Shown here piece after piece: positions 17,951 through 26,978 of a DNA stretch of 64,000 bases. The stretch is from a bacterium (lineage in GTDB: Bacteria; Desulfobacterota; Binatia; Binatales; Binataceae). The notes beneath the pieces were generated by a model. It was given only the letters and a program-made list of their open reading frames with translations. It was not told the origin of the DNA and ran no database searches. The position numbers and the translations under genes were made by a program. Positions within the stretch are counted from its first letter, which is position 1, and each line of letters starts with the position of its first letter. The stretch spans positions 1-64,000 of the forward strand of contig JADBKU010000030.1 of assembly GCA_014896235.1 (NCBI GenBank), read 5' to 3'.

Positions 17951-18505
17951 ATGACGCGCGCCGCGCACCATCACGCTGGATTCGGCCGCCGGGGTTTCAC
18001 GTTGCTGGAACTCGCCGTCGTGATGTTCCTGATGGCGCTGATCATGCTGATTGCGCTGCCCTACTTCGGCAGCCTTCAGCCGGCCCAGATGCGCAGCGAG
18101 TCGCGCCGGCTCGCCAGCCGCGCGAACTATCTCTACCAGGAAGCCGGGGCGCAAAAGGTCCTGATTCGCCTTACCTTCGACCTCGATCACAACGGCTACT
18201 ACGTCACCCGCCTTGATCCGTTCGCCGCAAAGCCCGTCTTCACGCCCGAAGGCGGACCGGCCGGGGTGCGCGTGATCATGCCGGTCGGGATTCGCATCCG
18301 CGATGTCTGGGTCGAGGGCGTCGGCGCGGTCAATCGCGGACAGGTCAGCACGCAGTTTTATCCCAGCGGCTACGTCGATGCGACGGTGGTTCATCTGATC
18401 GACCAAAACGGCGAAGTTTTCACCATCGCGATCGATCCGTTCACCGGCCGCGTCTCGATCGCCAACGGCGATCTGCCGCCGCCGCGCCGTGGAGTTTACG
18501 GATGA
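17951..18505 (+). CDS. gspH: minor pseudopilin GspH
   Basis: Minor pseudopilin. The prepilin site is GRRG^FTLLELAVVMFLMALI with Glu at +5, followed by a hydrophobic helix and a beta-rich C-terminal domain. I placed the start at 17951, which leaves a 15-residue basic leader; the frame is open further upstream with an ATG at 17858. 184 residues. Assigned as GspH from its position between gspG and gspI and from size. Its stop overlaps the gspI start in an ATGA. Confidence 0.85.
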   Translation: MTRAAHHHAGFGRRGFTLLELAVVMFLMALIMLIALPYFGSLQPAQMRSESRRLASRANYLYQEAGAQKVLIRLTFDLDHNGYYVTRLDPFAAKPVFTPEGGPAGVRVIMPVGIRIRDVWVEGVGAVNRGQVSTQFYPSGYVDATVVHLIDQNGEVFTIAIDPFTGRVSIANGDLPPPRRGVYG

Positions 18506-18969
18506 GCCGCGCGCGGCGGAAATTCTCCCGTGCTTTCACCTTGCTTGAGGTGATGATTGCGGTCGCGTTCGTCGGCATCGCGATGCTCGCCTTGATGACC
18601 CTGCACAACCGCAACCTCGAATCGGTGGTGCGGGCGGAACAACTGACGCGCGCGGCGATGCTGGCGCAGGCGCTGATGACCCGCGAAGAGGCCGGCCAAT
18701 TCCCGGTTCTGGGCGTCACCAAAGGCGATTTCAACGAACTGTATCCGGGGCTTTTTCCGGACTTTCGCTGGCGTCAGGAGGTCGATCCGTCGCCGCTATT
18801 CCCGGATATCCGCCGGGTTGAAATCGATATATTTTACGGTCCTGGCTTGAGCCGGAAATTCGACCTGGTCGAATTCATGCACAACCCGATTCCGCCGCCG
18901 ATTCCCGCGCTCAATAATCCCGCGGGCAGCCAGGGCGCCAATGACGACGCCGCATCCCAGGGTTTCTGA
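18502..18969 (+). CDS. gspI: minor pseudopilin GspI
   Basis: 155-residue minor pseudopilin of the tip complex. The prepilin motif is SRA^FTLLEVMIAVAFVGIAMLAL with Glu at +5, but the residue at -1 is Ala instead of the nearly invariant Gly; alanine is tolerated by some prepilin peptidases. The GspI-type segment ALMTLHNRNLESV and the later DIRRVEIDIFY strand fit the family. The C-terminus is Pro/Asn-rich. ATGA overlap with gspH. Confidence 0.9.
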   Translation: MSRARRKFSRAFTLLEVMIAVAFVGIAMLALMTLHNRNLESVVRAEQLTRAAMLAQALMTREEAGQFPVLGVTKGDFNELYPGLFPDFRWRQEVDPSPLFPDIRRVEIDIFYGPGLSRKFDLVEFMHNPIPPPIPALNNPAGSQGANDDAASQGF

Positions 18970-18974
18970 ACGCG

Positions 18975-19676
18975 ATGCGCCGCCATAGCGATCGCAGCGA
19001 TTTCCGGTTGGGGCGCCTGGCCGCGGGCGCGGCGCGCGGCTTCACCCTGCTCGAACTGATGGTCGCCATCGCGATTCTCGGCCTGGTGATGGCGATGGTC
19101 GCGGAATCGTTTCATGCCGTCGCCAGCAGCAAGGTACATGCGGAAGGCCGGCTCGCGATCGACGAAGCCGCAAGGCTCGTGATGTTTCAACTCGCCAATG
19201 AATTGCGCGGCGCCGTCCAGACGCCCTTCACGCCGAGCCGCGTGATGTTGCTCGGGCAGGCGCACGAGCAGAATTTTCAGCCGATGGACACGATCACGTT
19301 CTCGACCCTCGATCCCGGCCACAGCCGCTATATCGAAGGCTTTGGTCCGGAAGTCACGCTCGCATACACCACCGCGCCCAACCCGGACCATCGCGGATGG
19401 TACCTGCTGGAGCGCACCGAATTCTCCAGCCTCTTGACCAATCCACCCACCGGGCAGGAGGCCAACACCGTCGTTCTCGCGGACAACGTGCTCTCGCTGC
19501 ATATCCGTTATTTCGATGGCGAGAGCTGGTCGGAATCATGGGATTCGACGCAAATGCCGCCGGGCCGGATGTTGCCGATGGAGATCACCATCGACCTTCG
19601 CGTCGCCTCGAACGGCGGCCAGCCGCTCGCGCTCTCAACCGCGATCGCTCCGCCGATGGCCTATTCGCAATGGTGA
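18975..19676 (+). CDS. gspJ: minor pseudopilin GspJ
   Basis: 233-residue tip-complex pseudopilin. The prepilin site is ARG^FTLLELMVAIAILGLVMAM with Gly -1 and Glu +5. The larger size relative to gspH/gspI and the C-terminal pattern DNVLSLHIRYFDGESW...LPMEITIDLRV match GspJ. It starts 5 nt after gspI and ends inside the gspK start region (7-nt overlap). Confidence 0.93.
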   Translation: MRRHSDRSDFRLGRLAAGAARGFTLLELMVAIAILGLVMAMVAESFHAVASSKVHAEGRLAIDEAARLVMFQLANELRGAVQTPFTPSRVMLLGQAHEQNFQPMDTITFSTLDPGHSRYIEGFGPEVTLAYTTAPNPDHRGWYLLERTEFSSLLTNPPTGQEANTVVLADNVLSLHIRYFDGESWSESWDSTQMPPGRMLPMEITIDLRVASNGGQPLALSTAIAPPMAYSQW

Positions 19677-20674
19677 GGCGCATTATCGCATGGCGCGCGG
19701 CGCTCGCGCGCGCCGCTCGGCGGAAATTACCGGCGCGCGGCCGCGAGCGCGGAATCGCCTTGCTGGCGACGATGCTCGCCACGGCGCTGATGACGATTCT
19801 GGTGGTCGATTTCACCACCACCTCCTCGCTCTCGTACCGCGCCGCCGCCAATCAGGCCAACGAGTTGCGCGCCGCATGCCTGGCGCGCTCGGGCATCGCG
19901 GTGGGGCTAGCGATGCTCGAACGCGACTCGATGCTTGACGCGACCCAGCAGCAACCTTTCGATTCGCTGAACGATATCTGGGCGATCCCCACGCCGCCCG
20001 TTCCGGTCGGCGGCGGCACGGCCGGAGTGGTCGTCATCGACGAAGCGCGCAAGCTCGACATCAATTTGCTTTACAACGCCAGGACCGGCATGGTTGACCC
20101 GAATTATGCCCAGATAATCGCGCGCTTGTTCGAAATGATTGGGGTATCAACCGACCTGATTCCCGTAATCGTGGACTGGCTTGACCCCGACGGCGTGGTC
20201 TCGCCGGGCGGCGCCGAAGCCGACTATTACCTGCGCCTGATTCCGCCATACGAACCGCGCAACGGCCCGATGCCGACGATCGGAGACTTGCGGGCGCTCA
20301 AGGGCGTTAACGACGCGACCTTCATGCTGCTTGCCAACTACCTCACCACGACGCCTGAAATGCGCGTCAACGCCAACACCGCGTCGCCGGAAGTGCTTGC
20401 CGCGCTGACCCCCGAGATGTCCAACAATCCCTCGCTGGTCAAGGAAATCGTGGCGGCCCGCCAGGTCCGGCCGTTCATGCAGATTACCGATATCGCGAAC
20501 CTGCCGGGCGTCGGCCAGTTCGCGCAGAACCTCACCCCCCTGTTAACGACGCGCAGTTCTTACTTTACGATAATCGGCGAGGGCGAATACGCTGGCGCGC
20601 GGCGGCGCGTTTACGCCACCGTGCGGCGCAATACGAATGGCACGGCAATGCTGATAAGCTGGCACGGTGATTAA
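19670..20674 (+). CDS. gspK: tip pseudopilin GspK
   Basis: 334-residue large minor pseudopilin that caps the pseudopilus with GspI and GspJ. The N-terminal motif RERG^IALLATMLATALMTILVVDF keeps Gly at -1 but lacks Glu at +5, which is the known peculiarity of GspK. Family blocks include VIDEARKLDINLL, VIVDWLDPDG, MRVNANTASPEVLAALTP and the SAM-like DIANLPGVGQF. The start at 19670 overlaps gspJ; the open frame extends about 90 codons further upstream but inside gspJ, without support. Confidence 0.95.
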   Translation: MVRRIIAWRAALARAARRKLPARGRERGIALLATMLATALMTILVVDFTTTSSLSYRAAANQANELRAACLARSGIAVGLAMLERDSMLDATQQQPFDSLNDIWAIPTPPVPVGGGTAGVVVIDEARKLDINLLYNARTGMVDPNYAQIIARLFEMIGVSTDLIPVIVDWLDPDGVVSPGGAEADYYLRLIPPYEPRNGPMPTIGDLRALKGVNDATFMLLANYLTTTPEMRVNANTASPEVLAALTPEMSNNPSLVKEIVAARQVRPFMQITDIANLPGVGQFAQNLTPLLTTRSSYFTIIGEGEYAGARRRVYATVRRNTNGTAMLISWHGD

Positions 20675-20736
20675 TGTCGCGCGGATATCGCCCGAGGCGT
20701 CTTAACGAGCGAGGGAAAGCGGCTTCGCTTTAATCT

Positions 20737-22197
20737 ATGGGGCAACGGATCCTTGCGCTCGAGCTGGCGGGCGAGCGAGTGCGCGGCGCGATGGCCGAGC
20801 GCTCATGGAAAACGCTCGATCTTATCGGCGCGTGGGAACAGGCGCGCGTCGAGGGCGAACCCGATCTCGCCCCCGCGATCGGACGAATTCTGGCCGAGTC
20901 CGGCCCCGCCGATATCGTGATCTCCGCCCTGCCGGCCGAATTCGTCGCCAAGCGGCTGCTGACCCTGCCGTTCAACGATCGCCGCAAGCTGAGCCAGGTC
21001 GTGCCGTTCGCCCTTGAGGAGCATCTGCCGTTCCCGGTTGACAACGCCGCCGTCGCTTTCGCCCGAGTCGGCGCGGAAGACGGCAAGACGCTGGTACTCG
21101 CCGCCTTCGCACGCAAATCGGACATGCGCGTCCATCTGGAGATGATGGCCCGCGCCGGGCTCGAACCGAAGCGCGTCACGCTTGGCGCGCTGGCGCTCGC
21201 GGGCCTCCTTGCGCGCGCCCGCAACGGCGCGCGCGGCGCGCATCTGGTGATCGATATCGATCACGCATGCACCTCGATGGTGCTGATCGATCCGCAAGGC
21301 ACGCCGCGCGCAATCCGCACCGTCGGTCAGGGAATCGCCGCGCCGAACGGCGCCGCGCTGGCGCCGCCAGCGGCCGCCGCGATCGTCGGCGCGGTGCGCC
21401 AGACACTGCTCGCGCACGGCTCCGAAGCGGATCCGCCGGATATCGTCTTGACCGGCCCGGCCGCGGCCGCGCCCGCGGTTCGCGAGCAGCTTGGCAAGGC
21501 GCTCTCCGCGCCGGTTCACGACGTTGACGAATTCGACGCCGCCGCGCTCTTCGGCGGGAAGCGCCCGGAAGCGCTCCGCTTCGCCGCCTGTCTCGCGATG
21601 CTGTTGGGCGAAGCGCCGGTCAAACCGCTCGAACTGCTCGATTTTCGCGTCGGCGAATTCGCCGCGCGCGGCGGCGCCCGCGCGCTCGGCGCGATGCGCA
21701 CGCCGATCATTCTGGCCGCAGTCGCGGCCGGATTCGCGGCGCTGCATTTCATCCTCGGCGTTTCGATCGCCGCCCGCCAGCTCCATCAGGTGAACCGGCG
21801 CATCGCCGCGGTCGTCGCGCCCGCCCTCGGCGCCGTCGATCCCGCGACCGCCCGCGCCGCGCTCGAAAGCAAGATCGCCGGGATGCGGAAGCGATTGCTG
21901 CAAATGGGCGGAAATCTCGGCCACGGATCGCCGCTCGACGTTCTGCTCGACCTGTCGCGCGCGATTCCCGCGGGATTGCCGGCGCAAATCGACGACCTCA
22001 CGATCGGCGAAGGCGGCGTGAAGCTGCAAGGCACGGCGGATTCGTTCGCGACCGTGGACCAGGTCAAGCGGGCGCTCGAACGCTCGCGCTATTTCACCGA
22101 CGTGCAGGTCGATCACGCGGCGGCCTCCTCCGACTCCAGCAAGGTCGAATTCCGCATCAATCTGAAAGTGAGCGACGCCGCGCTCGACGCGGACTAA
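20737..22197 (+). CDS. gspL: type II secretion assembly protein GspL
   Basis: Bitopic inner-membrane protein that recruits GspE and pairs with GspM. 486 residues: a cytoplasmic actin-like (PilM-like) domain over roughly the first 320, with FNDRRKLSQVVPFALEEHLPF and VLAAFARKSDM; then one membrane segment near residues 325-350 (IILAAVAAGFAALHFILGVSIA); and a periplasmic ferredoxin-like domain to the end. It looks like a PilM-PilN fusion, as is normal for GspL. 62 nt separate it from gspK and 4 nt from gspM. Confidence 0.9.
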   Translation: MGQRILALELAGERVRGAMAERSWKTLDLIGAWEQARVEGEPDLAPAIGRILAESGPADIVISALPAEFVAKRLLTLPFNDRRKLSQVVPFALEEHLPFPVDNAAVAFARVGAEDGKTLVLAAFARKSDMRVHLEMMARAGLEPKRVTLGALALAGLLARARNGARGAHLVIDIDHACTSMVLIDPQGTPRAIRTVGQGIAAPNGAALAPPAAAAIVGAVRQTLLAHGSEADPPDIVLTGPAAAAPAVREQLGKALSAPVHDVDEFDAAALFGGKRPEALRFAACLAMLLGEAPVKPLELLDFRVGEFAARGGARALGAMRTPIILAAVAAGFAALHFILGVSIAARQLHQVNRRIAAVVAPALGAVDPATARAALESKIAGMRKRLLQMGGNLGHGSPLDVLLDLSRAIPAGLPAQIDDLTIGEGGVKLQGTADSFATVDQVKRALERSRYFTDVQVDHAAASSDSSKVEFRINLKVSDAALDAD

Positions 22198-22201
22198 TCC
22201 G

Positions 22202-22912
22202 ATGCTTGAACGAATCCTGCAAATCCCCCAGCGCGCGATCGAGAGCTTCGCGCGCCTGCTCGGCGCGATTCTGGCGTGGGGGCCGGTTCGCCGCGCTCGC
22301 GACGCGACTGGCGCGCAATGGGATCGCCTCATGGAAATCGTGCGGCGGACCGCCGCGCCCGCGCTCGCCAGTGCGCGCGGATGGTACGACAAGCGCGAAC
22401 CGCGCGAAAAGCTGCTCTTGCGCGTGCTCGGCGCTGTGGCCGGCGCGCTTTTTCTGTGGAATTTCGTTTACGTTCCGATTTCCGGCCTGGGCGGCGATCT
22501 GTCCGATCGCATCGCGGCGCGCCGCCAGGAACTGACCGACGTGCAGGCGCTGATGCTGCGCTATCAACGCTTGCAGCGCGATCTCGCCGCGACCGAAAAA
22601 CATACGGTGTCGAGCAAGGATTTTTCGCTCTTTTCGGTCGTCGAGCAGGCGCTGACCGCGAGCATCGGCCACGCAAAAATCTCCTCGATCACGCCCTCCG
22701 AGCGCACGCTGCCGGGCGGGTTCCATCAGCACGTCGTCGATCTCAAACTCTCCGGCTTGAGCCTCGCGCAGGTGGTCAACGCGCTTTACTCGGTGCAGAC
22801 GCTCTCGACCCCGGTGACGGTGTCGAGCTTCCATCTCCGGCCGTCCGCTCCCGGCGCGCGCTCCTATGACGTGGACATGACCTGCGCGGCGCTCGGACGT
22901 GAAGCGGGATGA
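22202..22912 (+). CDS. gspM: type II secretion assembly protein GspM
   Basis: 236-residue partner of GspL. The family hallmark WYDKREPREKLLLRVLGAV precedes a single membrane segment (GALFLWNFVYVPISGL), followed by a coiled-coil stretch (RIAARRQELTDVQALMLRYQ) and a small periplasmic domain. The N-terminal 60 residues before the hallmark are longer than in E. coli or Vibrio GspM. ATGA overlap with gspN. Confidence 0.88.
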   Translation: MLERILQIPQRAIESFARLLGAILAWGPVRRARDATGAQWDRLMEIVRRTAAPALASARGWYDKREPREKLLLRVLGAVAGALFLWNFVYVPISGLGGDLSDRIAARRQELTDVQALMLRYQRLQRDLAATEKHTVSSKDFSLFSVVEQALTASIGHAKISSITPSERTLPGGFHQHVVDLKLSGLSLAQVVNALYSVQTLSTPVTVSSFHLRPSAPGARSYDVDMTCAALGREAG

Positions 22913-23778
22913 GCGCGGCGCCACGCCTGACCACACCGCCGCCGCACGGGCGGCGCGGCCCGCTCGTCGCGCTTTACGCGCTGATCGGCGCGTTGGTGTT
23001 CATCAGCTTTCTGGTCGCGACCTTCCCCTACAGCGTCACGCTTTCGTCGCTGCTGGCGCCGTGCCGAATCAGAGTCCGTTACGCGAGCCAGCGGATGAGT
23101 CCGCCGTTCGGCGCGCGGCTCGACGACGTTACCCTGATCTCGACCGCCGGCGGCGCCCCGCGCGTAGTGCTGACGAGCCCGTCGGTCGTGCTGACGCCCA
23201 CCATCGCTTCGCTGCTGCTCGGACGGCCGGGAATCCGCGTGCGGGCCGATCTATTCGGCGGACGCGTCCGCGTAACGATTCGCCGCGCCGCGCGCGCGAC
23301 CGATTTCGCTTTCGACGCGAACACGATCCAGCTCGCCGCGATCCATGGATTGCCGCTGTATGGAGCGGAACTCGCCGGCGACGTTTCGACAGCCGGCCAC
23401 GCGACGCTCGCCGGCCCTGAGCTGACCGGCGCGAACGGCCGCGCCACGCTCGCGGGCGACCATATTACGGTGTCGATCGCCAGCGGGATGCCGCCGATCC
23501 GGATCGGCGTTTTGAGCGGCGCGCTCGAACTGGCCGGCGGCGTGCTCAAGCTCATCGATATCGAAACGCACGGCACCGACCTGAATCTGAAGGCCGACGG
23601 CGAAATTCAGCTCGGGCCCACGCCCGACGAGAGCCAACTCGATGTGACGCTTTATCTGGAACCGACGCAGAGCGGACGCGATCATTTCGGCTTTTTCCTG
23701 CACATGCTGCCGCATCCGCCGGCCAACGGCGCGCCGTACACGATCGGCGGTACGCTCGCCGCGCCCACCTTCAACTAA
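22909..23778 (+). CDS. gspN: type II secretion protein GspN
   Basis: 289-residue last gene of the operon. It has one N-terminal membrane anchor (LVALYALIGALVFISFLVATF) followed by a long beta-rich periplasmic region, consistent with the GspN/AsmA-like fold. The pattern GGVLKLIDIETHGTDLNLKA is similar to other delta-type GspN proteins. Position after gspM supports the call. No hairpin with a T tract follows, and it converges on the alpha/beta hydrolase gene 22 nt away. Confidence 0.8.
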   Translation: MSAAPRLTTPPPHGRRGPLVALYALIGALVFISFLVATFPYSVTLSSLLAPCRIRVRYASQRMSPPFGARLDDVTLISTAGGAPRVVLTSPSVVLTPTIASLLLGRPGIRVRADLFGGRVRVTIRRAARATDFAFDANTIQLAAIHGLPLYGAELAGDVSTAGHATLAGPELTGANGRATLAGDHITVSIASGMPPIRIGVLSGALELAGGVLKLIDIETHGTDLNLKADGEIQLGPTPDESQLDVTLYLEPTQSGRDHFGFFLHMLPHPPANGAPYTIGGTLAAPTFN

Positions 23779-23800
23779 TCCTTTGCCGGCGCGGGTCGGC

Positions 23801-24556
23801 TCAGGCCGGCGCGTTGGCGAAGAACTCCGCGATCGCCTCGCGAAACGACGGATGGGCCGGCGCGCCAACATGGTCGCCGCCTTCGATTCGCGCCACCCGC
23901 GCGTGCGCGAAATACGGCAGCATCCCCGCCGGATCGCCGACGATCCGGTCGCGCGAACCGCTCAGGAACAGCACCGGCGTTTCGATTCGCGGCAGCGCCG
24001 CGAGGTCCGGGATACTCTCTTCGGCGCCGATGCAGGCGGCGAGCGCTTTCAGATCGCCGCCGGCCGCCTCGATTCCGCGCCTGAAGCGCCGGGCCAGATC
24101 GTCTTCGATCGTCGCCGGATCGTCGGCCGCCAGCGCCGCCGCGATCCGCTCGCGCTGTCCCGGCGCCGACATCGCGCCGTTGCCGCCGAATCCGCCCAGC
24201 ACCACCGCGCGAAACCTTTCGGGATAATCGAGCATCAATTGCAGCGCGATCCGGCTGCCCATCGAGTAGCCGACCAGCAGCGCGCGGGCGATCCCGAGAT
24301 GGTCCATCAGGCCGATCAGGTCGCCGCACAGATTGGCCATCCCGTAATGCTCGCGGCGATCCGGCCGGGCGCTGCGTCCGTGGCCGCGCAGGTCGGGCGC
24401 GATCACGCGCCAGCGCCGCTCCAGATGCGCGATTATTCCCGTGTCGCCCCAGAGCGCCCGCGCGTGCGCGCCAAAGCCGTGCACCAGCAGAATCGCGTCG
24501 CCGCGGCCGTGGTCCTCGTAGTGAATATGATGTCCGCGCGAATCGAAAATCGGCAT
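23801..24556 (-). CDS. alpha/beta hydrolase
   Basis: 251-residue esterase/lipase-like alpha/beta hydrolase. The full catalytic triad is visible: Ser in VGYSMGSR, Asp in GSRDRIVG and His in GGDHVGAP; the oxyanion strand is VHGFGAHAR. I chose the ATG at 24556 (MPIFDSRG), which has an AGAGGT ribosome binding site; the open frame begins 17 codons earlier. It is cytosolic (no signal). The substrate is unknown. It lies downstream of and on the same strand as the cytochrome peroxidase gene. Confidence 0.88.
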   Translation of the reverse strand: MPIFDSRGHHIHYEDHGRGDAILLVHGFGAHARALWGDTGIIAHLERRWRVIAPDLRGHGRSARPDRREHYGMANLCGDLIGLMDHLGIARALLVGYSMGSRIALQLMLDYPERFRAVVLGGFGGNGAMSAPGQRERIAAALAADDPATIEDDLARRFRRGIEAAGGDLKALAACIGAEESIPDLAALPRIETPVLFLSGSRDRIVGDPAGMLPYFAHARVARIEGGDHVGAPAHPSFREAIAEFFANAPA

Positions 24557-24655
24557 TGCAGCGACCTCTCGCGTAATCATTAAAATCGCGACGGCCGCGG
24601 CGCTCAAGCGGCGCGCGGCGGTTATGGCCGCCGCGCGGCGCCATTGGAGGATTCC

Positions 24656-26197
24656 TCAGAGCGTCTGTAGAAAGGCGACCAAATCGGACTTGTCCTGATC
24701 GCTCAAGCCGATCGAAAAGCGCTGGTCGTAGAAATTCACCACGTCGTTCAGCGTCGCCGCCGCGCCGTTGTGGAAGTAAGGCGCCCGCGACGCCAGCGCG
24801 TGCAGAATCGGCCCTTTGAATTTACCGACGTCGGCGCACTTGCCGGTGATCATCGCGCGGCCCAGATCGGTCACCGTAAAAGTCTGGCCGGCCAACGGCC
24901 CCGAGACATCGGTGCACTGCACCGTAAAGACGGGCAATCCGGAGTTGTCGAGCGCCGGAGGATTGACGCCGGCGACGCCGATATCGAGCGCGAGCTTGAG
25001 CGAATGGTTTCCGACGTTCGGGGAGTCATGGCAGGTCGTGCAGGTTCCGGTGGTGAGCGGATTTGCGCCCAGCGGATCGCCGGGGAAACGGTTCAGGCCG
25101 TTGACGCCGGAGATCGTGAACTGCCGCGAATTGAAAATCCGCTGGCCGCGCGCGATCGCCGCGCGCGCCTGATCGCGCTCGCTCGATCCGGTCAAACCCT
25201 CCCACGCGGCATAGAGCGTGAAAACGACGTTGTCGAAACCCGGACTCAGCGAATCGTTGATGCCGATGAAAAAATCCTGTTGCGAAAGAAATTGCGGCCC
25301 GCCGTCCGCTCCACTCCGATCGAGCCGTCCAGCGGCGTTGTCGGCCTCCTGCGCGTCGTAAATCTGCGATTCGAAATTCACAATCCGCGTCACTTGATCC
25401 GGCGTCGGCGGATTTGGCGCCTGCGCGTGGCCGAGAGTCGCGTCGATCGCCTGGCTCGCCAGCGAAGGTTCGCGTCCGTCCCACATGATTGCGAGCGGCG
25501 CGCACGCGGGATTTCCGTCGGGACATTCGGTCAGAAAACGCAGATTAGCCGCAGGCAGCGGCCGGCGATATACGGAAACGATCGGCGGCAAGGAGCCGAG
25601 GTCGGTGCAGGAATAGGGATCGCTGACATTCACAATCTGGAAATCCGGCGCCGCGGGCGGATTCGACCCCAATTGCGCGGCCGGAAGCGGCAGAAAAATC
25701 CGGATCAAGCCCTTGCTCAGCAGCAGGCTGTACGCAACTTGTTTTGCCTGCAAGCTGCTCACGTCGTCGGTGTCGCAGGTCGCGCCGTCAATCACGCGAA
25801 AGATTGGATCATCGCCATTGCTGGCTGCGAAGCGTTGCTGAATCGAAGCGACGCTCACGCCCCATCCGCTGCGCGGTTCGTGGCAGGTCACGCACGCGCG
25901 TCCGTTGGCGCCCAGGCTCTGGAAAAACGGATTGGACGCGGTGACGGTCGGCGCGCCGAGATTGTAGGTCTCGGTCACGCCGCTCGCATCGGCGCTGTCG
26001 AGCTTCTTCGGAATCACCGGCGGAAAAATGCCTGGCGTCCCACCGGATTTTCCGGTGTCCCGGACTTGCAGCGCGCGTTGATGGACCACTATCGCCCAGC
26101 GCGGAAGCTTAACCGAATCCGATTGAGCCGCGACCGAACCGGTCAGTCCACCGACGATAATCGCGCCTGCAAGCGCTGTTATGAGAATTGGTTTCAC
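24656..26197 (-). CDS. dihaem cytochrome c peroxidase-like protein
   Basis: 513-residue exported protein with signal peptide LITALAGAIIVGGLTGSVAAQ. Two haem-c attachment motifs are present, CVTCH (102-106) and CTTCH (386-390), in the MauG/CcpA arrangement. The distal part FKGPILHALASRAPYFHNGAAATLNDVVNFY is the usual CcpA C-terminal block. Insertions with extra cysteines (residues about 140-232) make it longer than typical peroxidases (about 330-350 residues). The start is GTG at 26197, preceded by AGGGGGG. Likely periplasmic; reaction could be peroxide reduction or a MauG-like oxidation. Confidence 0.85.
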   Translation of the reverse strand: MKPILITALAGAIIVGGLTGSVAAQSDSVKLPRWAIVVHQRALQVRDTGKSGGTPGIFPPVIPKKLDSADASGVTETYNLGAPTVTASNPFFQSLGANGRACVTCHEPRSGWGVSVASIQQRFAASNGDDPIFRVIDGATCDTDDVSSLQAKQVAYSLLLSKGLIRIFLPLPAAQLGSNPPAAPDFQIVNVSDPYSCTDLGSLPPIVSVYRRPLPAANLRFLTECPDGNPACAPLAIMWDGREPSLASQAIDATLGHAQAPNPPTPDQVTRIVNFESQIYDAQEADNAAGRLDRSGADGGPQFLSQQDFFIGINDSLSPGFDNVVFTLYAAWEGLTGSSERDQARAAIARGQRIFNSRQFTISGVNGLNRFPGDPLGANPLTTGTCTTCHDSPNVGNHSLKLALDIGVAGVNPPALDNSGLPVFTVQCTDVSGPLAGQTFTVTDLGRAMITGKCADVGKFKGPILHALASRAPYFHNGAAATLNDVVNFYDQRFSIGLSDQDKSDLVAFLQTL

Positions 26198-26459
26198 AAA
26201 GCCCCCCTTTGAACCGTGGTCGTGCAGAAGCGATCATGAGTCGCTGATTGCACTTTAATCCAGATTATAGTCTGTAAATCTCTCTTTTTGATGTATAAAT
26301 AAATAATTTAGCATTTTCAACACTTATTTTTATGTCGGCGTTTGCGGTTTCAGGCCAAAACGCGACGCCACGACCGGCCAAACTTTGACGCGTATCGGCG
26401 CCGCGCTAGAATTCCGCGCGGGGCGGGATAAATTGCTTTGTGAAAGGGGACTAATCCCG

Positions 26460-26951
26460 ATGCATCGACGCGCTGTGCCGACGCTCCTGCTCCTCGTCTT
26501 CGCCGCCGCCATGTTTTGGCCGATCGCGGCGGCGGCGCAACCGGCCATGATTCCGCGAATCGGCCGCGCGCCTCATCCGGCGTCCGAAACCTACATCATC
26601 CTGAAAAATTACTTCTCAGATACCGCCGTCAGCGGCTTCACCCTGATCAGCGCCGACCCGAAAACGCGCACGATCGTGGCGAAGCGCACTGGCATCGACA
26701 GCGCGACCTGGAGCAAATGGGCGTACTGCAAGATGGGCGCGGGCAACCTTATCTCGTCAATGACGCAAGCGTCGGTGACGGTTAACGTGAAGGTCGAACC
26801 GTCGGGCTACAGCAACAGCTACGTGACGGTCAATGCCGATTTCGAGGGAACGTACAGCGGCCTGGGCGCGAACGCGACCACCCAGCAGTGCATCTCGATG
26901 GGCGTGCTGGAGGACAACATCCTCGCGGCCGCCGGCGTCAAGCAGCCGTAA
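26460..26951 (+). CDS. secreted hypothetical protein
   Basis: 163 residues with a clear signal peptide (VPTLLLLVFAAAMFWPIAAAA). The mature part is about 135 residues, beta-rich, with two cysteines (in WAYCKMG and TTQQCISMG) that could form a disulfide bond. I do not recognise the family. The ATG at 26460 follows a GAAAGGGGA ribosome binding site; the open frame starts 25 codons earlier. Convergent with clpP. Confidence 0.7.
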   Translation: MHRRAVPTLLLLVFAAAMFWPIAAAAQPAMIPRIGRAPHPASETYIILKNYFSDTAVSGFTLISADPKTRTIVAKRTGIDSATWSKWAYCKMGAGNLISSMTQASVTVNVKVEPSGYSNSYVTVNADFEGTYSGLGANATTQQCISMGVLEDNILAAAGVKQP

Positions 26952-26978
26952 TCGGCCGCGCGCGGGCGTCAGCGCCGC

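Noticed and set aside
20803..22392. 529-codon minus-strand open frame antisense to gspL
   Set aside because: Same reason; the operon context supports only the plus-strand gene.
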